Shown: in pieces, positions 36,309-44,527 of the stretch
Position numbering within the stretch: position 1 is the stretch's first letter
How the letters are laid out: each line of letters starts with the position of its first letter
Assembly: GCA_903927025.1 (NCBI GenBank)
Contig: CAIYLG010000012.1
Coordinates: forward strand, 62,001 to 126,000
Direction: 5' to 3'
DNA: 64,000 nt
Source: an uncultured Armatimonadota bacterium
Lineage (GTDB): Bacteria; Armatimonadota; Fimbriimonadia; Fimbriimonadales; Fimbriimonadaceae
Notes under the pieces: model-generated
Database searches by the model: none
Told to the model about the DNA's origin: nothing
The model's input: only the letters and a program-made list of their open reading frames with translations
Made by a program: the position numbers and the translations under genes

Positions 36309-36848
36309 CTACGGCTTGACGGCAGGAATCTGTTGAATCGGATCAAGAATCAGATCCTCGTGTAGAGATATGTCTGCTTTCGAGATGGGCTTCTGCTTTG
36401 CACCATCGCCTGACGACCAGCCTATGTTGCTGAGTACCCCAACTAGCACGTAATTCCGATTTCGAACGACGATCTTTACTCCGCCCTTGATGTTGGTTAA
36501 TTCTTTCTCCGATAGCCAGTAGGTCTGACCGATTGCTCGACCTGTCACGACACTGCTTCTCGCGAATTTCGCGGGAGCCGTCCAATTCTGGCCAATCGTC
36601 ACACTATCTGCAATTTTTGAAGCCTGCGCAGCCGATGGTTCGCAGTAGGAGTTGACCGTAAAGCTCGCACCGTCGCCTTTTCGTTCAGCCATCCAACTTC
36701 CTCGCGTCGCCGATTTATCCCTAAATCAAACGTGAAATCGCGGGAAATGGGCATCCACTGGAAGGATGGAAGTTCCTTGTTGGGATGTACAAGCGGCGGC
36801 AATGATTGGAACTGCGAAAGCGAATACGCCTTCCGGCGTTTTGGTCAT
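36309..36848 (-). pseudogene. Small lipoprotein gene interrupted by an in-frame TGA
   Basis: From an ATG at 36848, preceded by GGAG at a seven-base distance, 40 codons encode a short lipoprotein signal (TPEGVFAFAVPIIAAAC, lipobox AAAC) and part of a mature region, then a TGA at 36728-36726. The same frame continues after the stop and opens again at an ATG at 36692 (GAGGAAG four bases upstream), giving 127 more codons (TVNSYCEPSAAQASKIADSV, then WLSEKELTNIKGGVKIVV) to the stop at 36309. The simplest reading is a nonsense mutation in one gene. The alternative is two real genes, a tiny lipoprotein and a soluble protein, because both starts have ribosome-binding sites. No family recognised. Confidence 0.5.
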
Positions 36849-36911
36849 TGAATGACTCCGGATGACTATCCGACGGGAAATTGAATACTGCCGATAGCCG
36901 TCGAGAAACCA

Positions 36912-37301
36912 CTAGGGAAGCGGCGGATAATCCCCGGCAGTGCCGTCAACCAGCGCTCTCGCGCGGTGATTCCAGCTGCGACGATATAGGCCAGCGGCAA
37001 AGGCACCGACGATGAGAGACAGCACGGCGGCGAAGCCAACTGTAACTGCCACATTGGACAGGTCAAACATCTCGGCAAGCGATGACTCCAGGCCGATTTG
37101 GACCACGATGAAGATCGCGAGGGTGACTCCGAACAGGATCTGGACGTTAAACCAGAAGATCATCGTAAAGACCCACCTCGGCAATCGCTCTTGCGGAGCG
37201 GGGTATTCCTTCTTGATCCGATTCCAGACGGCAAGGTTGTCCATCTGCTTGAGGCAGCGAAGCTCGAGAGAGCTTGGAATCCTGCCTTCTGACGGTGCCA
37301 T
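36912..37301 (-). CDS. Small two-helix membrane protein, hypothetical
   Basis: A 129-residue protein with a soluble N-terminal helix region (LAVWNRIKKEYPAPQERLPRW) and two hydrophobic segments (MIFWFNVQILFGVTLAIFIV; VAVTVGFAAVLSLIVGAFAA), then a short basic and Pro-rich tail. The ATG at 37301 is three bases after the stop of the AGE epimerase gene, so it is the last gene of the rhaB-epimerase operon. No family recognised. Confidence 0.6.
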   Translation of the reverse strand: MAPSEGRIPSSLELRCLKQMDNLAVWNRIKKEYPAPQERLPRWVFTMIFWFNVQILFGVTLAIFIVVQIGLESSLAEMFDLSNVAVTVGFAAVLSLIVGAFAAGLYRRSWNHRARALVDGTAGDYPPLP

Positions 37302-37304
37302 CAC

Positions 37305-38573
37305 TTACTCTTCTACGGAAAGGGCTCGAAAAATCTTCGCGGTTTCCATAAGCGCTCTCGCTTCGTGATAGGCGGCCTTCCACATGTGTCCCTTTCGGTC
37401 CTTGTGGTCGGCTGGATCGGCCGGGGAGCCGTCCTGCTGGATCATCTCAAACCAGCCTCGATTCTCTGAGTCGATCTGATGTTCCTTGATCCACTTCCAG
37501 GTCGCCACCGCCGCCTCAAGGTAGTCATCGGTGGGCGCATCGGGAAGAAGGGAGGTTCGTGTCAGACCATAAAGTGCCTCGGCCTGAGTCCACCAGCCTT
37601 TTGCGCGGAGTAGGGGACGTCCCCCCGCAGTTCCGTTCGTGTAGAACCCACCAAACTCCAGGTCCATTCCGTAGAGAAGGGTGTTGTCCGCTAGGCTGAT
37701 GGCGCGCTGAGCCGTTTTGGGGTCAACGCTTCCCGTCAATGTTTCGGCTGCGTCGATCAACAGGTGAGCGGCCTCGATGTCGTGGCCGTAGGACACTCTG
37801 TCTGGAACTGGGGTCCAATCTGGCTTGGCGTAGATGTGGAGCCAGCCGGCGGGATCGTACAACTTGTCCTCAAGAATTTCCTTGACTTCTGCCAAACGCT
37901 CTAGGAGGAGAGGGTCTCGCCAGCTCTTCGCGAGTTCGGCGAAGGCCTCCATGAGGTGAAGGTGCGTGTTCTGAGACTTCTGGCCGTAAGGGGTCCCGAT
38001 ATCATCGCCAAGCTTTTCGCCGCGGCGATCCGGGGCCTTGAGCAAAGGGGCACCCGAAACATCGCAACACTCGAAGTAGCCACCGTTTGAGGAATCGTGG
38101 ACGCATTTCTCAAGCCAGCCGAAGACCTTCTTTGCTGCTTCTAGAGGTGCGGCGTCACCCAATGCTCTGTGTGCCGCAGCTAACGCATAAAGCGTAAAGG
38201 CTCCCCCGTAGGTATGCCCCTTTTGGCTCCCTTCGGGTCTGGGCTTGTCTGAGATATCGACCATCCAAGTCACGGCACCCGTCTCCGGTTCAACAAAGAC
38301 ACGTTCCAAGTACTCGGCCCCGTGGCGAGCAACTTGGGCGAACTCCTCAGCGCGGTCTCCGCCCTGCATCGCCACAGCTGCGCCCACCCAAGTCATTCGG
38401 CTTTGGAAAACAACGCCACGAGATGTGGACGGCTTGCGCATCCAGCGGGCATCGTAAACCTGCCAAAACCCTCCCATCGAGTCGACGCAGGCGGGGAACC
38501 ATGGGTCGAGGAGATCCCGCCAAAGGCTGAGTTCAATTTCGTCGGCGAGGGGACCTAGTTCGGTTCGATTCAT
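37305..38573 (-). CDS. N-acylglucosamine 2-epimerase / cellobiose 2-epimerase family protein
   Basis: A 422-residue (alpha/alpha)6-barrel sugar epimerase or isomerase, cytoplasmic. Catalytic-site motifs of the family are present: GHTYGGAFTLYALAAAH, QNTHLHLMEAFAEL, the cellobiose-2-epimerase-like YGHDIEAAHLLIDAA, and the C-terminal MWKAAYHEARALME. Its start overlaps the rhamnulokinase stop by 4 bases (ATGA), implying a shared sugar pathway. Family members interconvert mannose/glucose, mannose/fructose or disaccharides; context hints at a deoxysugar or mannose-type substrate, but this is not proven. Confidence 0.8.
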   Translation of the reverse strand: MNRTELGPLADEIELSLWRDLLDPWFPACVDSMGGFWQVYDARWMRKPSTSRGVVFQSRMTWVGAAVAMQGGDRAEEFAQVARHGAEYLERVFVEPETGAVTWMVDISDKPRPEGSQKGHTYGGAFTLYALAAAHRALGDAAPLEAAKKVFGWLEKCVHDSSNGGYFECCDVSGAPLLKAPDRRGEKLGDDIGTPYGQKSQNTHLHLMEAFAELAKSWRDPLLLERLAEVKEILEDKLYDPAGWLHIYAKPDWTPVPDRVSYGHDIEAAHLLIDAAETLTGSVDPKTAQRAISLADNTLLYGMDLEFGGFYTNGTAGGRPLLRAKGWWTQAEALYGLTRTSLLPDAPTDDYLEAAVATWKWIKEHQIDSENRGWFEMIQQDGSPADPADHKDRKGHMWKAAYHEARALMETAKIFRALSVEE

Positions 38574-39913
38574 ATGGGGAGATAGACCTTGGGCTGAGCG
38601 CTCCTAGATACTACAGCCTCCATCTCCTGCTTTGACTCAATCAGACCGGAAGCAAGCATCTGCATTGCCAGATTTCCGAGAACCGTGGCTTCTGCAGGCC
38701 CCGCAATCACATTTAGGCCGCTTTCGTTGGCAAGGGACTGGCAGAACGACTCGCTCTGCGATCCTCCTCCGCCCACCCTGAATTCCGTGAATTTTCGACT
38801 CGTAAGCGAAGTTAGTTCGGCGGGTTGTCTGGCGATTGTGCTGGTAAGGCTGGCCAGGGCGAGCCCGGCCCACTCAGCGTCGGTCTTGGGTGGACGACTT
38901 ACCTTGCCGGCACAGGTTTCCACCATTGAAGTGGGGTTGTAGAAGTCCTGGTGCACAAGGTCGACACGCTCTTCGATCTCGGCAGCAGTGCGTAGCCAAT
39001 CGGGCACGCTTGATTTGATTCCAAGCTCCTCGTGAATCCTATTGATCACATAAAAGCCAGCGATGTTCTTAAGGAAGCGAACTCTGCCATCGACAGTTCG
39101 CTCATTGGTGAACTGGGCTGCCTCCGCCTCGGGAGTGGCCAGTGGCTTATCGAGGACGCACCCAGCTAGGGACCAGGTACCCACGTTCAGAAACATTTGA
39201 TCGTCCGAGAGGTGACCAAAGCCGCAAACTGCGCTCGCAGTATCGTGGCTTCCGACGTGAGCGACTCTGACCCCAGGTCGAATTTCTCTGCCGATCTGGC
39301 CGGGGAGAGTCGGCTCCACGTCCGGCATCGGCCATCCAGCGATGGCGAACGCCTCTTCACTCCACTTGTTGTCTAGACCCAGAAGTTGGGTTGTGGATGC
39401 CTGCGTGAGCTCATGATGAATCTGGCCGGTTGTTAAATAGGCAAGTAGGTCTGGCAGAACGAGGAACCGTGGGCAGCGGGTCGAGAAGCTCGGGTCGGCT
39501 GTCTGGCGAGCAACAAGCTGACAGATGGTGTTGAATGGTTGATGCTGGATGCCGGTGAGCTCGTAGAGGCGGTGCCGATACGGGGCAAGGGACTCGAAAG
39601 CGACCAGGTTGGAGTTGTCGCGGTAGCACATTGGTGCCTGGGCGAGATTTCCGCTGGAATCCAGAAATCCGTGGTCAACCCCCCATGTGTCAATGCCAAT
39701 AGTTGACGAATCAAAGTGGGAAGCGGCATAGTCTGCGGCACGCTGAACCAGGCCCATGATCTGGTCAAGGTTCCAGTAGAGCCTGCCGTCTCGCTCATCA
39801 GGTCCATGGGGAATTTGTTCGATAACTTCGAACTGGATCTGCCCATCGACGAGCTTTCCTGCCGCAAAGCGACCCGAAGTCGCCCCAAAATCAACCGCCA
39901 CCGCACCATGCAT
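38570..39913 (-). CDS. rhaB: Rhamnulokinase-like FGGY carbohydrate kinase
   Basis: A 447-residue FGGY-family kinase. The N-terminal phosphate-binding loop AVDFGATSGRFAAGKL is of rhamnulokinase type, followed by IDTWGVDHGFLD with the catalytic Asp and by HVGSHDTASAVCGFG. The adenosine motif is EFRVGGGGSQSESFCQSLAN. RhaB phosphorylates L-rhamnulose with ATP. No RhaA or RhaD gene is in the window, and the partner is an AGE-family epimerase, so the true substrate may differ. The start lies 10 bases after the CsoR-like gene; TAAAAC seven bases before the ATG could be its own -10. Confidence 0.75.
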   Translation of the reverse strand: MHGAVAVDFGATSGRFAAGKLVDGQIQFEVIEQIPHGPDERDGRLYWNLDQIMGLVQRAADYAASHFDSSTIGIDTWGVDHGFLDSSGNLAQAPMCYRDNSNLVAFESLAPYRHRLYELTGIQHQPFNTICQLVARQTADPSFSTRCPRFLVLPDLLAYLTTGQIHHELTQASTTQLLGLDNKWSEEAFAIAGWPMPDVEPTLPGQIGREIRPGVRVAHVGSHDTASAVCGFGHLSDDQMFLNVGTWSLAGCVLDKPLATPEAEAAQFTNERTVDGRVRFLKNIAGFYVINRIHEELGIKSSVPDWLRTAAEIEERVDLVHQDFYNPTSMVETCAGKVSRPPKTDAEWAGLALASLTSTIARQPAELTSLTSRKFTEFRVGGGGSQSESFCQSLANESGLNVIAGPAEATVLGNLAMQMLASGLIESKQEMEAVVSRSAQPKVYLPI

Positions 39914-39923
39914 TGCCGGTGTT

Positions 39924-40211
39924 TTACTTCAAAAAACGGTTGAGTGTGACCTTGATTTCTGCGAGCCTCTCATCCGAGGACATGTTGCTGCAGTTATCGT
40001 TATCCGAGCAGTCGTTCCCGTAGACGCAGTTCTCGAGATGGGTGGACAGCATGAGGACACCAAATTGGTCCAGCGCAGCTCGCAGGGCAGAAACCTGAGT
40101 GAGGATGTCGACACAGTAGCGGCCATCGTCCACCATCTTTTGGATGCCGGCTACCTGACCCGAAATTCTTGCGAGCCGCTTCCTTGCGTCCTGACTAACC
40201 CTGTCATTCAT
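39924..40211 (-). CDS. CsoR/FrmR-family (DUF156) metal- or aldehyde-sensing repressor
   Basis: A 95-residue all-helical repressor. It has the family layout: KRLARISGQVAGIQKMV, the first ligand Cys in YCVDILTQ, then His and Cys in STHLENCV, the Cys-His-Cys set used for Cu(I) in CsoR. The sequence after the last Cys is unusual: VYGNDCSDNDNCSNM adds two cysteines and several acidic residues. It heads the rhaB-epimerase run. In other bacteria such regulators control metal exporters or formaldehyde dehydrogenases; none is adjacent here, so its target is unclear. Confidence 0.85.
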   Translation of the reverse strand: MNDRVSQDARKRLARISGQVAGIQKMVDDGRYCVDILTQVSALRAALDQFGVLMLSTHLENCVYGNDCSDNDNCSNMSSDERLAEIKVTLNRFLK

Positions 40212-40288
40212 GTTTATTAGATACAGTGTAACCCCTTTCGGTTCTCACTCTGCGGCCGTGGTAGGGAGGTTGGGGCAGTGCCGAACGG

Positions 40289-40294
40289 TACACT
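40289..40294 (+). promoter_or_regulatory. Putative -10 box of a leaderless transcript
   Basis: TACACT ends seven bases before the ATG at 40302 and no Shine-Dalgarno sequence is present immediately upstream. This supports 40302 over the in-frame GTG at 40278. Confidence 0.45.
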
Positions 40295-40301
40295 TTCGCA
40301 A

Positions 40302-41792
40302 ATGTCTGAACGAACCCTACGCCTCTACGACACAATGACGCGCCAGGTGAAGCCCCTCGAACTGGTCGAGCCGGGTCACCTTCGCTTTTATTCGTGTGGG
40401 CCGACGGTTTACTCCTACGCTCACATTGGCAACTTTAGAACGTTTCTTACTGCGGACCTGATTATCCGAACCGCGCAGGCGCTGGGAACTCGAGTGACGT
40501 ACGTGAGCAACATCACGGATGTGGGCCACCTCACGCAGGATGATGTCGCCGACGCCGGTGGCGAAGACAAAATGGCGCGCGCTCTCCAGTCTAAAGAGGG
40601 AGAGCAGTTCAACAACGTTTGGGAACTGGCCGAGTACTACGAAGACGCATTCCTTGAAGACTGGGCCCGGCTCAACCTCAAGGAGCCGCAGGTCCGTCCG
40701 CGTGCAACCCAGCACATGAGAGAGCAGATCGTGGCGGCAGAGCAGCTGATTGCTCAGGGCAACGCCTACGAGACGCCGACGGGCGTGTATTTCAACGTCG
40801 AAAGCTTCCCCAGCTACGGAAAGCTGAGCGGCAACACTCAGGAGAACCTCAAGAAAGCTTCTAGAGAAGTGGTCCTTGACGACAATAAGCGGGATCAGAG
40901 CGACTTTGCGCTTTGGAAGAAAGACGATAAGCACCTGATGCAGTGGTACTCGCCGTTTGGCTGGGGCTTTCCCGGCTGGCACTTGGAGTGCTCCGTGATG
41001 GCGCGAATGTATCTCGGAGAGACGCTTGACCTCCATGCTGGCGGAGAAGATCTCATCTTCCCGCACCATGAATGCGAAATAGCGCAATCGGAAGCGCTCA
41101 CGGGGAAGCCGTTCTCTAACCACTGGATTCACACGCGCTTCCTGCAGGTCAACGGCGAGAAGATGAGTAAGAGCCTCGGCAACTACTACACCGTCCGCTT
41201 CCTGCTCGAGAAGGGCGCCGATCCGTTGGCTATTCGCTATGCGCTCATTTCGGGCGTGTACACAAAGCCACTCAACTTCACAGACCAGAGCCTCAGCGAC
41301 GCGATGGGGAATATCGACCGCTACCGGCGCAGCGATGCGGCCGTAGCGGCTGGATTGGAAGCGGCACGACCGGGTGACGATGCAATTGGCACCCTGTTGG
41401 AAGAGCTTTACGATCAGGCGTTGGACGCAATGTGCAATGACCTCAACACCTCGGTGGCCCTCGCAAAGGCACTTGAAGGAACGCGAGTCATTCTTCGCGA
41501 GGCGGAGACCCTCTCGCTGGCCTCTGCCGAGAGCGGCAAGGTCTACCTTGATCGTATCAACGATCTCCTTGGGATTGTCCGCCCAGAGCGCGTCCTTGCC
41601 GACCTGCAAACCGAATCTGCACCTAAGGTTGACGAAGCGAGAATTGGGGCCTTGATTCAGGAGCGGATCGACGCGAAGAAGGCGAAAAACTTCGCGTTGG
41701 CTGACCAGATCCGAAAGGACCTGGAAGCGGAAGGAATTGAGCTTCGAGACACGCCGGAAGGCACCGTTTGGGTCTTGAAGTCTACGCTTTAG
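40302..41792 (+). CDS. cysS: Cysteinyl-tRNA synthetase
   Basis: A 496-residue class I synthetase that charges tRNA-Cys. The signature HIGN is in YSYAHIGNFRT and KMSKS in NGEKMSKSLGN. Zinc ligands are the Cys of FYSCGPTVY, the Cys of GWHLECSVMA and the His/Cys of PHHECEIAQSE. The C-terminal tRNA-binding part (RIGALIQERIDAKKAKNFAL) is complete. The ATG at 40302 is preferred because the family starts close to the LRLYDTMTR strand. It is divergent from the CsoR-like gene and convergent with lexA. Confidence 0.97.
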   Translation: MSERTLRLYDTMTRQVKPLELVEPGHLRFYSCGPTVYSYAHIGNFRTFLTADLIIRTAQALGTRVTYVSNITDVGHLTQDDVADAGGEDKMARALQSKEGEQFNNVWELAEYYEDAFLEDWARLNLKEPQVRPRATQHMREQIVAAEQLIAQGNAYETPTGVYFNVESFPSYGKLSGNTQENLKKASREVVLDDNKRDQSDFALWKKDDKHLMQWYSPFGWGFPGWHLECSVMARMYLGETLDLHAGGEDLIFPHHECEIAQSEALTGKPFSNHWIHTRFLQVNGEKMSKSLGNYYTVRFLLEKGADPLAIRYALISGVYTKPLNFTDQSLSDAMGNIDRYRRSDAAVAAGLEAARPGDDAIGTLLEELYDQALDAMCNDLNTSVALAKALEGTRVILREAETLSLASAESGKVYLDRINDLLGIVRPERVLADLQTESAPKVDEARIGALIQERIDAKKAKNFALADQIRKDLEAEGIELRDTPEGTVWVLKSTL

Positions 41793-41801
41793 GGCCGGAT
41801 G

Positions 41802-41823
41802 CGCCGGCAGAAAACTGCCGGCG
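41802..41823. terminator. Perfect 9-pair hairpin between cysS and lexA
   Basis: CGCCGGCAG-AAAA-CTGCCGGCG lies ten bases after the cysS stop and about thirty from the convergent lexA stop. No T-run follows. A shared terminator is inferred from position. Confidence 0.6.
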
Positions 41824-41854
41824 TTAGGCACTTGGCGGGCGCAACCCTAGCCGA

Positions 41855-42487
41855 TTAGAATGCCATTCCTTCGTAGTCTCGAATCAGTCCGACTACTTTT
41901 CCAATGACGAAACTGTCCTCTTGGCGAACCTCGATTGGGTCGTAGGCAGGATTGCTGGGCATCAGTCTCACGCCTTTAGCGTCTTTGTGAAGCCTCTTTA
42001 CGGTGGCCTCTTCTCCCAGCATGAAGGCGACTAGGTCTCCATGGTTGGCGGTGACTTGTGGCTTGATAACCACTAAATCCCGCGGCATGATTCCCTCACC
42101 GGACATCGAATCGCCTTTGATGCGGAGCAAGAATGCGTTTTCGATCGTGCGTACCATTTCGCTTGGCACTGCGATGAAATCCTCAGCATGGTCATCCGAG
42201 TGGCCAATCGGCACGCCTGCGGCAATGGTGCCGTAAAGGGGCAACATCCTTACCTTGTTGGAGCTTTGGTATTCCGGGTGAATCACTTTGATCGAACGAG
42301 GAGTGTTCGATCGAGAAATGTATCCCTTTCTGCCCAAAGCGTCCAAGTGGACCGTGACTCCCCTAAGGGAGCCGATCTGAAATTCGGCGCCAATCTCGCG
42401 GATGGAGGGCGGATATCCCTCTTTTTCCACGTAATCCAAAATGAATTGAAGAATCTTCTGCTGCCGCTTGGTGAGTCCTTTCGCCAT
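41855..42487 (-). CDS. lexA: LexA repressor (SOS regulator)
   Basis: A 210-residue self-cleaving repressor. The N-terminal winged helix has LTKRQQKILQFILDYV and PPSIREIGAEFQIGSLRGVT as the recognition region. The Ala-Gly cleavage site is in GTIAAGVPIG, the catalytic Ser in KGDSMSGEGI and the catalytic Lys in EEATVKRLH. The ATG at 42487 is chosen because LexA proteins start just before LTxRQ and AGGGGA precedes it; an in-frame ATG at 42523 is possible. RecA-stimulated autocleavage is the family mechanism. The upstream promoter contains an inverted repeat that may be its own operator. Confidence 0.95.
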   Translation of the reverse strand: MAKGLTKRQQKILQFILDYVEKEGYPPSIREIGAEFQIGSLRGVTVHLDALGRKGYISRSNTPRSIKVIHPEYQSSNKVRMLPLYGTIAAGVPIGHSDDHAEDFIAVPSEMVRTIENAFLLRIKGDSMSGEGIMPRDLVVIKPQVTANHGDLVAFMLGEEATVKRLHKDAKGVRLMPSNPAYDPIEVRQEDSFVIGKVVGLIRDYEGMAF

Positions 42488-42534
42488 GCCCAATCCCCTT
42501 GCTCCACCTGCGAATGACGCCATCCCCAGGAACG

Positions 42535-42572
42535 AGTAGACAAACTATACACTTTAATCTGTCTACTGTAAA
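42535..42572 (-). promoter_or_regulatory. lexA promoter with candidate autoregulatory operator
   Basis: On the minus strand TTTACA (42572-42567), a 17-base spacer and TATAGT (42549-42544) form a near-consensus promoter. Perfect eight-base inverted copies AGTAGACA (42535-42542) and TGTCTACT (42560-42567) flank the -10. An operator at this place would block RNA polymerase, as expected for LexA autorepression. Confidence 0.6.
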
Positions 42573-42658
42573 GGCCCAATTCCTGTAGAAAGTGAGCGCA
42601 TATTGGCCCCTCATGCCATACTACTAAACTTCTCAACAGCCATCAGGTAGCCCAAACC

Positions 42659-44527
42659 GTGTCGATAAACAAGTTTCAAGAAAAGATATTTCGAACAGGA
42701 TGCGGAAGCGTCGTCCTGTACATCTCTGCAGCCGTATTCTTCGGCGGCATGTTCTACTTAGGCTGCGGCCTAGGTGGCAACGTCAACGGTCAGAATTCTG
42801 CCGACAACCGAATCGTTGCCGTCGATATATCCGGAACGCCGGTCTATTACGACGATATCAACAAGATGGTTGAGGGTCAGAAGGCCTCTGAGATCCAGCA
42901 GATCAGCCAATCAGGCGGTACACCGTCACCTGATTCGATCTCGCCGGTACAGGAAGCAAAGATTTACGGAGATGTTCTCACCCAGTCCATCAAGGGGACT
43001 GCCACCTATCTCCTTGCCAAGAAGTCTGGCGTCGTGTTTAGCGACGATCTCATCACCAGGGAGGAGGAAAAGACCTTCGAGAGCCAGGTGATGATGATGA
43101 AGATGCAGCTGGTTCAGCAGAAGAAGCTGTCTGCGACCGCTACCGATAAAGAATTTGATGAGGCGCTCAAGAAACAGAGCGGTTCAAGCGTTACCGAAGC
43201 CAAGAAGATGTTCCATCAGCGACTCGTAGAGGCGCTGAAAGATCAGAAAACTCGCCCCCAGCTTGAGATTCAGCTTGCCAGCCAACTTCTGCTGGCCAAG
43301 ATCACTCAGGACTTGAGACCGACCGACAAAGAGTTGATGGCCGGATATGACGACTACGTCATGAAGCGAATCCTCTTTGTCGCGCATCCCGGCTCGACGG
43401 TCGAGAGTCAAATCGAAAAGGCAAAGGCAGACATTAAGGCCGGCGTACCCTTCGATACCGTTATCGACCGATATTCCGGTGAAGCTCCTCCCAGCAAGGG
43501 CGGCAAGCCCAGCCAGAACTCGATCAACCTACTGGCCAGCCAAATCGAGCTGATGCCCGAGTTCAAGCCAATCGCTTCGCTGAAGATCAACGACGTCAGT
43601 GACGTCATTGACACTGCCCAAGGCAAGGCGATCTACAAGCTGCTGATCAAGACCAACGCTGCTCCAAAGGACTTCGACAAGAAGAAGGCTGAAATTGCCA
43701 AGAGCTTTGCCGAGACGAAGGCTCAGCCGAAGCTGGATAAGGAGATCAAGGATTACATGACCTCCAGCGCGGTGAGCTGGAAGATTCCTGCCCTGAAAGC
43801 GATCTTCGATTGGAATGAAGCTCAGAAGGACACCACGACCAGTCCTGCAGAACTTTCCAAGAAGATGGGCGCAATCGTCGACGAAGCCAAGAAGGCCGCA
43901 ACTTCCGGCAAGGGCGATGCCAGGCCAGCAATGCTCACTTGGTACGTCGCATTCGATTCCATCTGGAATGCGCCTGGAGCCGATAAGGAGAAGCTGCGCG
44001 GAGATCGAATCGTTGTTCTCAAGGCGCTCACGTCCATTCAGCCATACTTCGCGCTCAAGCTGGAACTGGTTGATCTGTTGATTGCTTCGAAGGCCGGCGA
44101 TGAGGCGGTCGAGGTTCTCAAGTCTGCGGCGTCATCGAACTACCTGTATGATCCTGAAGGTCAAAAGGACTTCCAAGACGTTCAGGCCAAGATGATCGCG
44201 CTCAAGGATGCAGGCTACTTGAAGCCGGCCGCAGAAGCCGAGATCCAAAAGATCCAGGATAGCTGGAAGACTGAGAACGCCAAGGCCGAAGCAGACAAGG
44301 CTCTCGCAAAGCAACAGGAAGAGCAGGCTAAGAAAGAGGCTGCCGCAAATGATGCCAAGCAAAAGGCGGAAACCCTGAAGCAAAAGGCTGACGCGGACAA
44401 AAACAAGAAGCCAGGCGACGGATCCGTAACTGCAGGTGGAATCACGGCAAAGGTCGCTCCTGGCCAGCCAGTTCCTCCAGCTAAGACTCCGGCAGGGACA
44501 ACGCCTCCCGCGCCAATTAAGAAATAA
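42659..44527 (+). CDS. Membrane-anchored parvulin-type peptidyl-prolyl isomerase / chaperone
   Basis: A 622-residue protein starting at GTG 42659. A single membrane segment (VVLYISAAVFFGGMFYLGC) anchors it. Residues about 60-240 form a SurA/PrsA-like N-terminal chaperone domain. A parvulin-like domain lies at about 235-340 (RILFVAHPGSTVESQIEKA, then PSKGGKPSQNSINLL and SDVIDTAQGKAIYKLLIK). A Lys/Ala/Gln-rich helical region and a Pro-rich tail end the protein. The role is folding of exported proteins. The stop overlaps the ATG of rsmI by one base (TAATG), so the two are coupled, an unusual pairing. It is divergent from lexA. Confidence 0.75.
   Translation: MSINKFQEKIFRTGCGSVVLYISAAVFFGGMFYLGCGLGGNVNGQNSADNRIVAVDISGTPVYYDDINKMVEGQKASEIQQISQSGGTPSPDSISPVQEAKIYGDVLTQSIKGTATYLLAKKSGVVFSDDLITREEEKTFESQVMMMKMQLVQQKKLSATATDKEFDEALKKQSGSSVTEAKKMFHQRLVEALKDQKTRPQLEIQLASQLLLAKITQDLRPTDKELMAGYDDYVMKRILFVAHPGSTVESQIEKAKADIKAGVPFDTVIDRYSGEAPPSKGGKPSQNSINLLASQIELMPEFKPIASLKINDVSDVIDTAQGKAIYKLLIKTNAAPKDFDKKKAEIAKSFAETKAQPKLDKEIKDYMTSSAVSWKIPALKAIFDWNEAQKDTTTSPAELSKKMGAIVDEAKKAATSGKGDARPAMLTWYVAFDSIWNAPGADKEKLRGDRIVVLKALTSIQPYFALKLELVDLLIASKAGDEAVEVLKSAASSNYLYDPEGQKDFQDVQAKMIALKDAGYLKPAAEAEIQKIQDSWKTENAKAEADKALAKQQEEQAKKEAAANDAKQKAETLKQKADADKNKKPGDGSVTAGGITAKVAPGQPVPPAKTPAGTTPPAPIKK

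Noticed and set aside
36726-36728. TGA as a selenocysteine codon
   Set aside because: I see no SECIS-like hairpin immediately downstream, and the residue is not at a redox-type motif. Nonsense mutation or two separate genes are simpler.
40317-41831. A 504-codon minus-strand frame antisense to cysS
   Set aside because: cysS on the plus strand has all synthetase motifs; the antisense product is Arg/His-rich and domain-free.
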